Part shown: piece after piece, positions 1-5,856 of the stretch | Position numbering within the stretch: the stretch's first letter is position 1 | Layout: every line of letters starts with the position of its first letter | Source of the DNA: Bacteroidota bacterium | GTDB lineage: Bacteria; Bacteroidota; Ignavibacteria; SZUA-365; JAADGX01 | Length of the DNA: 8,738 nucleotides | Direction of reading: 5' to 3' | NCBI GenBank assembly: GCA_027021285.1 | Contig: JALUUP010000372.1 | Coordinates: 1 to 8,738 of the forward strand | Notes under the pieces: generated by a model | Database searches by the model: none | The model's input: only the letters and a program-made list of their open reading frames with translations | Told to the model about the DNA's origin: nothing | Program-made: the position numbers and the translations under genes

Positions 1-1
1 G

Positions 2-295
2 ACCACCGGCGTCTGCCTCGTTCCCTTACAGGGCGGAAGCGCGCTCCTGCAGAACCGGCCGAACCCGTTCAACCCGTCCACCACCATCCCCTTCGTTATC
101 ACCCTGCCGGGACACGTCACGCTGAAGATCTACGACCGCCTGGGGCGCCTCGTGGCCGTGCCGGTCGATGAAACGTTGCCAGCGGGAAAGCATACCGTGA
201 CGTTCACCGCTTCCGGCCTGCCTTCCGGTGTGTACTTTTACCAGCTTCAAACAATAAACGCGACGTTTACCCGTCCCATGATTCTCGCCCGCTGA
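2..295 (+). CDS. C-terminal end of a secreted protein with a type IX secretion sorting domain (5' partial)
   Basis: Only the last 97 residues are in the window; the frame is open to the left edge and ends at TGA 293-295. The visible part has the layout of a Por secretion-system C-terminal sorting domain (type A): LQNRPNPFNPSTTIPF near the start, then alternating beta strands (VTLKIYDRLGRLV), a LPAGKHTVTF segment, an SGLPSGVYFYQL strand and a short basic end (MILAR). In this family the domain directs a periplasmic protein through the outer membrane by the type IX secretion system and is usually removed or anchored at the cell surface. The catalytic or adhesive part lies outside the window, so the function of the mature protein is unknown. 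It is the only + strand gene and converges on the LarA gene, with 12 nt between the stop codons. The related FlgD-like Ig fold is a less likely reading, because the NPFNPST motif is typical of sorting domains. Confidence 0.9.
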   Translation, partial: TTGVCLVPLQGGSALLQNRPNPFNPSTTIPFVITLPGHVTLKIYDRLGRLVAVPVDETLPAGKHTVTFTASGLPSGVYFYQLQTINATFTRPMILAR

Positions 296-307
296 CCAGC
301 AGCTCGA

Positions 308-1582
308 TCAGGATTCCAGGCGGGGAACCAACTGCGAGCCATTGCGGATGATGTAACAGCGGGATTCGCGCGCCCCGCGCACCCCGCTCGCGTCAATCGC
401 CTCCTGGAGCGTCGCTGCGGGTGTCATCCCCATCAAGCGAACGGCGGACTGGTTCAAGCTGCTGACAAGAATGATATTGAAGGACTCGCTTTTCATTCGG
501 ATGGCCACGGCGGTATGCGCATTCATGGTATAATCCCTGACAGCGGCTCTCGCCATCGCTTCACTCGTCGGATAATCGAACCACCGCAGGAGCTCTGGGT
601 TTCCCAGACCCTCCGGGCACGCGGCGAGGCAGATCATGGTTCCACCCGGTTTTAATGCATAGTGGGCATGATGCAGGGTTTTGTGAGCCTGGATAACGTT
701 GATGTCGCGCGGGTGTCCGCCGCAGGATGCAATGACGAAATCCGCAGGTTGCTGCACGGGAACGGACCACACGCTGTTCACAACCTCCGCGGCGCGACGA
801 TGCGCTTTCACGAGGTCACCCGACACGGCGAAGAACGGTCGCCGCTCTTCGTCGAACAGAACGGCGATGTAAAACGTGGGAGGAAAGAAGCGTACGGCAT
901 CGAGAATGTCTTCCGCAACCGGGTTTCCCTCCACCGCACCATCGCGGCAACCCGGGTGGAATCCTCCGTCGGGCAGCAACGTGCGCCGGTGATTGGCAAG
1001 CGCCGAGCTGTACGCCGCCACGCCGGGTAGAAACATCTTCGGCCCGCCTCCAAATCCCGCGAAATAATGATGCACCACCGTTCCCACCACCACGACACGG
1101 TCGGCTTCGGCTGCCACGCGGTTGAGTTTGACGTCTGTGCCATACCGCGTCGTTCCCACGTGAACGCAATCTTCTTCCACCTTTGCGCGGTGTTCCACGA
1201 CCGTGTAGGCGTCACAGATATCGCCGCCGAGCAATGCGCGCCGTTCCTCTTCAGATTGCGGCGCGTGCGTCCCGTTGGCGATGACGATTGTCACGTGATG
1301 CGCGGGTATCCCGGAGTCATGGATACGATCCAGCACCGGGCGCAATGTGCGATCCAGCATGCAGTAACGGGTCCTGTCGGGAACGAGAACGACGACGCGT
1401 CGTCCCCCCTCGATGAAATCGGCCAGTCCCGGCGAGGCGATCGGGTGCTCCAGGGCCCCATCCAGCAGCGCGTCGAGAGGTGCAGGCTCGGGAACGGAAC
1501 GGACAAAAAGATGCCGGCATTCGCCGGCATGGTCAATCGAAGCTGTCTGCACACTCTCTCCGTATGGAAGAGAGACGCGCAC
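308..1582 (-). CDS. larA: LarA-family nickel-pincer-dependent lactate/2-hydroxyacid racemase
   Basis: The 424-residue protein has the normal length for LarA, which interconverts D- and L-lactate in Lactobacillus plantarum using a nickel pincer nucleotide covalently held on a lysine. The N-terminal domain opens with the typical LPYG segment. Residues matching the known active site, with the same spacing as in L. plantarum LarA, are Asp69 and Arg72 (PDRTR), His106 (NGTH), His172 and Lys182 (HHYFAGFGGGPK; cofactor lysine 10 residues after the His), His198 (ANH, 16 after the Lys), and Gln298/Lys301. The family also contains racemases for malate, phenyllactate and other 2-hydroxyacids, so the substrate is not fixed. 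The start is GTG (1580-1582), whose first base is the last base of the upstream gene's TAG, giving a TAGTG overlap and probable translational coupling; homologues begin at the equivalent residue. The cofactor genes larB, larC and larE are not in the window. It has no signal peptide, so it should be cytoplasmic. Confidence 0.9.
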   Translation of the reverse strand: MRVSLPYGESVQTASIDHAGECRHLFVRSVPEPAPLDALLDGALEHPIASPGLADFIEGGRRVVVLVPDRTRYCMLDRTLRPVLDRIHDSGIPAHHVTIVIANGTHAPQSEEERRALLGGDICDAYTVVEHRAKVEEDCVHVGTTRYGTDVKLNRVAAEADRVVVVGTVVHHYFAGFGGGPKMFLPGVAAYSSALANHRRTLLPDGGFHPGCRDGAVEGNPVAEDILDAVRFFPPTFYIAVLFDEERRPFFAVSGDLVKAHRRAAEVVNSVWSVPVQQPADFVIASCGGHPRDINVIQAHKTLHHAHYALKPGGTMICLAACPEGLGNPELLRWFDYPTSEAMARAAVRDYTMNAHTAVAIRMKSESFNIILVSSLNQSAVRLMGMTPAATLQEAIDASGVRGARESRCYIIRNGSQLVPRLES

Positions 1583-2961
1583 TACTCGTAAGTGGCGAAG
1601 ATCTCGAGACTGGGACGAACGGTGAGCGAATTTTTCTGGAAGATGAGGATGCGTTCGTAATCGCCGACAATGATGCGGTCATCGGTAATGAGGACGCATC
1701 GCGGCGAGATGAATCCGTTAATCGTGACCGGATCGATGTAATCTTCCAGGACGCCGTCCTTGTTGTACTTAATCACAACGTTGGCGCCGGGATCGGTGAT
1801 GTAGAGTTCACCCGTCTTTTCATCGAGGGCCATACCCGCCGGATGAACAAATCCTTCCTTGAATTCCTTGCGCACGGATAATCCCTGGGGATCGAGGAGG
1901 AACACTTTTCCCGCCCGCTCGTCGCTGACATACAAACCGTTGGCGGTATACAGCATATGCCGGGCATTCTTAAACAAACCCCTTGCGCCGCCATCCTGTT
2001 CTTTTCCGAATTTATCAAAGACCTTGACGCCTTCCTGGTCCAGCACGTAAATCATGTCTTTTTCATCCACGGCGATATCGCGCGGGTCTTTCAGTGAGCC
2101 ACTGAAAATACGCTCCAGCTCCGCTTCCCGGTTGTACATGCGAACCGCGTTTTCGCCCCCATCCACCACCAGCATCGTGTTGTCACTCAGGAACGCCGTT
2201 CCCCGCGGTTCGGACCGTTGGCCTTGCAACGCGATTTCGAGCGTGTATTCCCCGATGCTGTTCAACCACTGAACCACGCCCACGACGGGATTGGAAACGA
2301 CGATGTTGTCTTTCAGCAAGGTCATGTATTCGAGGTGATCGATCTGGGTCTGAGCGGTTTTCAATAAATCGGAGGGCGTATCCATCGGCTGCGATCCCAC
2401 GACCTGGAAGAAATCACACGTGAATCCCGAGGCCAGCGAATTCAGCCCCGCGTAGCCCGAGCGGTACCTGAGCGCCTCCAGAACGAGCTCATGGTTTTGC
2501 ACGTTCACGGAATACGTGCGTTTGACGGGGTCAACCTCGACCTTGAGCGTGACGAATCCATCCTTGGGAGCGAGGTAGGAAACACGGCGGGTAACGATGG
2601 GTTCCCCGTTGTAACTCAAGTATCCTGTGACCATCTCGTGGCTTTCCAATACGACATAGTGCGCCATCACCGGTGTAGCGTAATCGTTCATGCAGAACAC
2701 GATGCCACCCTTCTCGTTTCCGATCCTGGCTTCTATGTAGTATGGTTTCGTGCGCATGATGTATTTCGTACTCATCAAGTATGATCGCTGTCCGCCTTGT
2801 GCCCGCACGTAGGAATCCTGGACCGACCAACTTCCGTTCACCTGTTTCCAATCATCGACAAGTCCGTTGTCGAAATCGTCGGCAATCCAGGCCGTTTGTG
2901 AAAACGCCGCCTGGGCGAACATGATAAGCACCAGGAAAAGAAATGATGTCATTCGAAACAT
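1582..2961 (-). CDS. Secreted protein with jelly-roll-like domain and NHL-type beta-propeller
   Basis: From the chosen start the protein has 459 residues. Residues 1-22 form a signal peptide (MFRMTSFLFLVLIMF core, cleavage near AFSQ), so it is exported across the inner membrane. Residues of about 24-190 resemble the concanavalin/LamG-like jelly-roll seen in many secreted glycan-binding proteins (DDFDNGLVDDWKQVNGSWSV start, then beta strands and SGYAGLNS). Residues of about 215-450 carry NHL-like repeats: PRGTAFLSDNTMLVVD, PRDIAVDEKDMIYVLD, ARHMLYTANGLYVSD, PAGMALDEKTGELYITD and PRCVLITDDRIIVGD, suggesting a six-bladed propeller. No catalytic motif is evident; binding or a structural role in the envelope is inferred only. 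ATG 2959-2961 is preferred over an upstream in-frame TTG at 3013-3015, because it has GGAG 5 nt upstream and places the signal peptide at the very N terminus. There is no type IX sorting domain at the C terminus. Its TAG stop overlaps the GTG of larA. Confidence 0.82.
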   Translation of the reverse strand: MFRMTSFLFLVLIMFAQAAFSQTAWIADDFDNGLVDDWKQVNGSWSVQDSYVRAQGGQRSYLMSTKYIMRTKPYYIEARIGNEKGGIVFCMNDYATPVMAHYVVLESHEMVTGYLSYNGEPIVTRRVSYLAPKDGFVTLKVEVDPVKRTYSVNVQNHELVLEALRYRSGYAGLNSLASGFTCDFFQVVGSQPMDTPSDLLKTAQTQIDHLEYMTLLKDNIVVSNPVVGVVQWLNSIGEYTLEIALQGQRSEPRGTAFLSDNTMLVVDGGENAVRMYNREAELERIFSGSLKDPRDIAVDEKDMIYVLDQEGVKVFDKFGKEQDGGARGLFKNARHMLYTANGLYVSDERAGKVFLLDPQGLSVRKEFKEGFVHPAGMALDEKTGELYITDPGANVVIKYNKDGVLEDYIDPVTINGFISPRCVLITDDRIIVGDYERILIFQKNSLTVRPSLEIFATYE

Positions 2962-2966
2962 AAGAG

Positions 2967-2970
2967 CTCC
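2967..2970 (-). promoter_or_regulatory. Shine-Dalgarno site of the NHL-repeat gene
   Basis: On the - strand GGAG stands 5 nt before ATG 2959-2961. It decides the start: the upstream in-frame TTG would add 18 residues in front of the hydrophobic signal core, and has no such site placed to serve it. Confidence 0.6.
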
Positions 2971-2977
2971 AGTATGC

Positions 2978-2990
2978 CTGTGGATCACAG
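2978..2990. repeat. Perfect inverted repeat in the leader of the NHL-repeat gene
   Basis: CTGTG-GAT-CACAG, two 5-bp arms around a 3-bp spacer, lies 17 nt before the ATG of the NHL-repeat gene and directly downstream (on the - strand) of an AT-rich TATATTTT stretch at 2991-2998 that could be a -10/-7 element. The position suits an operator or a small mRNA hairpin, but arms this short can occur by chance. The rest of the 94-nt gap 2962-3055 is AT-rich and contains no convincing terminator for the preceding glycosyltransferase gene and no well-spaced upstream promoter box. Confidence 0.3.
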
Positions 2991-3055
2991 AAAATATATC
3001 TCTTGAAAGTATCAAAGAATCCGTTGAAATAAAAGAGGTGCTACACGAGGGATGA

Positions 3056-4243
3056 TCAAACGAGCCGCGCGTAGATGTTCATGATTTCTTGAATATTCGT
3101 TTCAGCGTCGAAATGTTCCCGCGCAAAACGGTATCCCGCTTCTCCCATCGCGGACGCGGTTTCAGGGTGTTCCAGAATCGCCGTGATGGCATCAGCAAGC
3201 GCATCCGGGTCCCCCGGCTGCACCAAGAGACCGGTTTTGCCCGGAACGACGAGCTCCCTCGGTCCACCCAGGTCCGACGCCACGACCGGCTTGGCCATGG
3301 CGCCGGCCTCGATAATTGGCCTGGCGAAATGCGGTACCGTGGATGGAAAACACACAAGGTCCGCGGCCGCGATGAACGGAACGACCTGCGACACGTTGCC
3401 GGTAAAGACGATTTTATCGCGCCGCGGTATCCGTTCCACGATGCCACTGACCTCGCGCGCGTACTTCCACCTTCCGCTTACTAACGTCCGCGCCGTTTTT
3501 TTCGGGACTTCTCCCGCGACGAAAAACCAGTAGTCCTGATGTTTCTCGAGAATGCGCGCCGCCGCCTGAACGAACTCGCGCGTCCCCTTGATCGGGTTCA
3601 CGCCGCCCAGCATCAGCACTGCTTTTTCCTGCGGACCGATATCGTACCTGTCGCGTACAGACGCGCCTTCCACATCGCGATCGAACACGGAAAAATCGAT
3701 GAAGTTATACACCACGTGGACCTTGCCGGACGGAATGAGCTGCTCTGCGTCGTGCTTGCAGATCGGAATGACGGCATCCGCGTAACGATGGATACAGCGA
3801 CGAACCATGGACCGCCGAACTCCCAGGTACCCTTTGGCCAGTGGCTCCCGAACGTGCCAGACGACTTTTATTCCCGCGCTGGAAGCAGCGGCGGCAAACG
3901 CGAAAAGTGTGGACGTATTGAGATGGACGATATCAACCGGGTGCAGGCTCAAAAATCGTTTCGCCTTCCAACACGATACCGGGATCATCAGCGCTTTGAA
4001 CAATATCTTCGGCGCTTGCCACCACCGGTACCAGAGCACGTTTGTATGGCTGAAATCGTGAATACCGCTTGAAACATACGTGGTGATACCTTCCCGCCGA
4101 AACAAATCGACCGCCTCGCTGTCGTAGATGCACAATACGACCGGCTCGTAGCGCGACCTGTCCAATCCCCTGATGGTGTACAGCAGGCTCAGTGGCGCTC
4201 CGCCGATTCCTCTTCCATGATGCACATAGAGGATCTTTTTCAT
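3056..4243 (-). CDS. GT4-family (GT-B fold) glycosyltransferase
   Basis: The 395-residue protein has the two-domain layout and length usual for GT4 enzymes, which transfer a sugar from a nucleotide donor to a growing glycan on the cytoplasmic side of the inner membrane. The N-terminal acceptor domain shows MKKILYVHHG followed by the glycine loop GGAPLSL (15-20), DIVHLNTS (104-111) and HVREP (130-134). The C-terminal donor domain shows LGGVNPIKGTREFVQAA (212-228, with Lys219), VFTGNVSQV (279-287), PIIEAGAMAKPVVAS (309-323), and GGPRELV with GKTGLLV (326-341). Glu312 matches the second Glu of the EX7E motif, while the position of the first Glu is Pro304. A hydrophobic, basic stretch at 78-95 may contact the membrane. 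The start ATG 4241-4243 has GGAG upstream, inside a small hairpin. It lies 49 nt after tnaA and probably shares its transcript. Neighbouring Wza and Wzc genes point to an exopolysaccharide role; donor and acceptor cannot be predicted. Confidence 0.88.
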   Translation of the reverse strand: MKKILYVHHGRGIGGAPLSLLYTIRGLDRSRYEPVVLCIYDSEAVDLFRREGITTYVSSGIHDFSHTNVLWYRWWQAPKILFKALMIPVSCWKAKRFLSLHPVDIVHLNTSTLFAFAAAASSAGIKVVWHVREPLAKGYLGVRRSMVRRCIHRYADAVIPICKHDAEQLIPSGKVHVVYNFIDFSVFDRDVEGASVRDRYDIGPQEKAVLMLGGVNPIKGTREFVQAAARILEKHQDYWFFVAGEVPKKTARTLVSGRWKYAREVSGIVERIPRRDKIVFTGNVSQVVPFIAAADLVCFPSTVPHFARPIIEAGAMAKPVVASDLGGPRELVVPGKTGLLVQPGDPDALADAITAILEHPETASAMGEAGYRFAREHFDAETNIQEIMNIYARLV

Positions 4244-4245
4244 AA

Positions 4246-4261
4246 AACGGAACTCTCCGTT
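4246..4261 (-). promoter_or_regulatory. Hairpin covering the glycosyltransferase ribosome-binding site
   Basis: On the - strand AACGGA-GAGT-TCCGTT forms a perfect 6-bp stem with a 4-nt loop, ending 2 nt before the glycosyltransferase ATG. The GGAG that would serve as Shine-Dalgarno (4255-4258) lies partly in the 5' arm and partly in the loop, so folding could limit initiation. It could also act as a weak terminator after tnaA, but only a short T run (TT, then ATG) follows the stem. Confidence 0.4.
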
Positions 4262-4262
4262 G

Positions 4263-4275
4263 GCATGTTACATGC
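4263..4275. repeat. Perfect inverted repeat between tnaA and the glycosyltransferase gene
   Basis: GCATG-TTA-CATGC has 5-bp arms and a 3-bp spacer, one base away from the RBS hairpin. Together the two inverted repeats fill most of the 49-nt gap 4244-4292. It could be a minor mRNA structure or a protein-binding site; no role can be assigned. Confidence 0.3.
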
Positions 4276-4292
4276 GCCTGAAACTTTGCCGG

Positions 4293-5681
4293 TCAGACAT
4301 ATTCGAATTGCGCGGTAAAATGTCTCAGCACGGGAGCCTCTTTCACGATGCGCACCCCTCGCAGCGCATCGCGGTTCCGGACGAGCTCTTCGAATACTTC
4401 CACGACGTAATCCATGTGGCTCTGAGTATAAACTCTCCGCGGAATAGCAAGGCGCACGAGTTCCAGGGGAGCCGGTATCAGCTTCCCGCTTTCGTCGTAC
4501 GTGCCAAACATCACGCTGCCGATTTCCACGGCCCGAACGCCGCCTTCGAGGTACAAACCACATACGATCGCCTGGCCGGGGTACTGCTCGATCGGGATGT
4601 GGGGACACATTGCCTTTGCATCCACGTACACGGCGTGGCCGCCCGGCGGTTGCAGGATCGGAACGCCCAGCTCCGCGATGTGATCCGCCAGGTATGCAGT
4701 GCTGATGATCCGGTAATGAAGGTAATCCTCATCCAACACTTCGTCCAGGCCCTGGGCAATTGCCTCCAGGTCGCGACCGGAAAGCCCGCCATATGTAGGA
4801 AACCCTTCGGTGATAATAAGGATATTGCGGAATTGCTGCGCCCATTCCTCGTTTCGCAACGCAATGAATCCTCCCATGTTGACGAGGGCATCCTTCTTTG
4901 CCGACATGGTGCATCCATCGGCGTACGAGAACATTTCCCGGGCAATTTCCAGCGGCGTCTTGGAGGCATATCCCGGCTCGCGCAACTTGATGAAGTAGGC
5001 ATTCTCCGCGAACCGACAGGCATCGAAGAAAAACGGGATATCGTACTTGCGGCAGAGTTCGCTGACCCCGCGGATGTTCTTCATCGAGACAGGTTGACCG
5101 CCGCCGGAATTGTTGGTAACGGTAAGCATCACCACCGGGATGTTCTCGGCGCCGCGCTCCCGAATAACCGCCTCCAGTTTTTCCAGGTCCATGTTGCCTT
5201 TGAACGGCGTAATCAACGAGGGGTCTTTACCTTCCTCGGTAAGACAGTCCACGGCCGTGGCCCCGGCAAATTCGACGTTCGCCCGCGTCGTATCGAAATG
5301 CGTATTGTTCGGAACAAACTTCCCCGGGCCACAGATCGTCGAAAACAGGATCTTCTCGGCGGCTCTTCCCTGGTGCGTCGGAATGACGATCGGAAAGCCG
5401 AAAATATCCTGAACCTTTTCCTGGAACCGGTAGAAACTGCGGGCGCCCGCGTACGCTTCGTCGCCCACCATGATTGCGCCCCATTGAGCGGCGCTCATGG
5501 CCGAGGTGCCGCTGTCTGTCAGAAAGTCGATAATCACATCCTGCGACTTGATCATGAACGGATTCAATCCCGCCTGGGCAAGAATATTTTCACGTTCTTG
5601 CCGGGTCGTCATGCGAATCGGTTCGACCGACTTGATCTTGAACGGTTCGATAACCGTGCGATATTTTTCAGTGTTTTTCAT
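4293..5681 (-). CDS. tnaA: Tryptophanase (tryptophan indole-lyase)
   Basis: The 462-residue protein belongs to the PLP-dependent beta-eliminating lyases and aligns end to end with Escherichia coli TnaA (471 residues), which converts L-tryptophan to indole, pyruvate and ammonia. Seen motifs: EPFKIKSVEP (12-21), LTDSGT (54-59), GDEAY with Tyr77, PTHQGRAAE (101-109), Asn191, the PLP-binding Asp220 and Arg223 (FFDACR), and SAKKD with Schiff-base Lys263. The related tyrosine phenol-lyase has Thr, Arg and Phe at three positions (Thr124, Arg381 and Phe448 in Citrobacter freundii); here they are Asp130 (HFDTT), Ile387 (AVEIGS) and His454 (LRHFTA), as in tryptophanase. Cys222 stands where tyrosine phenol-lyase has Thr216. 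The ATG has no Shine-Dalgarno sequence, but the N terminus matches homologues. The gene sits behind the terminator of the Wzc gene and 49 nt ahead of the glycosyltransferase. I see no TnaC-like leader peptide: the only small upstream frame with a good ATG has no Trp codon. Indole production is inferred from residues only. Confidence 0.92.
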   Translation of the reverse strand: MKNTEKYRTVIEPFKIKSVEPIRMTTRQERENILAQAGLNPFMIKSQDVIIDFLTDSGTSAMSAAQWGAIMVGDEAYAGARSFYRFQEKVQDIFGFPIVIPTHQGRAAEKILFSTICGPGKFVPNNTHFDTTRANVEFAGATAVDCLTEEGKDPSLITPFKGNMDLEKLEAVIRERGAENIPVVMLTVTNNSGGGQPVSMKNIRGVSELCRKYDIPFFFDACRFAENAYFIKLREPGYASKTPLEIAREMFSYADGCTMSAKKDALVNMGGFIALRNEEWAQQFRNILIITEGFPTYGGLSGRDLEAIAQGLDEVLDEDYLHYRIISTAYLADHIAELGVPILQPPGGHAVYVDAKAMCPHIPIEQYPGQAIVCGLYLEGGVRAVEIGSVMFGTYDESGKLIPAPLELVRLAIPRRVYTQSHMDYVVEVFEELVRNRDALRGVRIVKEAPVLRHFTAQFEYV

Positions 5682-5722
5682 GTTGATGATCTGGATGGGA
5701 AAACATTCGAAAACCGTTACGA

Positions 5723-5730
5723 CAAATATA
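5723..5730 (-). promoter_or_regulatory. Candidate Bacteroidetes-type -7 promoter element for tnaA
   Basis: On the - strand TATATTTG matches the Bacteroidetes -7 consensus TAnnTTTG exactly, 41 nt before the tnaA ATG and downstream of the terminator that closes the preceding unit. The nearest upstream TTG is 24 nt away, more than the usual spacing of about 19, so the -33 half is weak. A separate promoter is expected here because the terminator should stop read-through. Confidence 0.4.
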
Positions 5731-5805
5731 TTTTCAACTGGGATTTCAGAAAATCAAGGACGGGTACAGATCGGATGTTGCAAACGCGGGGGCCGGAGCA
5801 AACAG

Positions 5806-5828
5806 AAAAAGCGAGGCAGTACCTCGCT
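5806..5828 (-). terminator. Intrinsic terminator after the Wzc-type gene
   Basis: Read on the - strand, AGCGAGG-TACTG-CCTCGCT makes a perfect 7-bp GC-rich stem with a 5-nt loop, followed at once by a T run (TTTTT, its first T being the last stem base). It begins 28 nt after the TAA of the Wzc-type gene and precedes the tnaA promoter candidate, so it separates the polysaccharide export genes from the tnaA unit. Confidence 0.85.
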
Positions 5829-5856
5829 CACCATCGGATGATTCAAGAATGCCGGA

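Noticed and set aside
293..312. Imperfect inverted repeat CTGACC...GATCAG between the convergent genes, considered as a bidirectional terminator.
   Set aside because: The arms are 6 bp with one mismatch, the loop is 8 nt, and no T run follows on either strand.
2962..3015. TTG start of the NHL-repeat gene at 3013-3015.
   Set aside because: It would place 18 extra residues before the signal peptide core, whereas ATG 2959-2961 has a good GGAG site.
5668..5706. A 12-codon - strand frame (MFSHPDHQHEKH) that overlaps the tnaA start, considered as a TnaC-like leader peptide.
   Set aside because: It has no Trp codon, no Shine-Dalgarno sequence and no resemblance to TnaC; the His content is probably chance.
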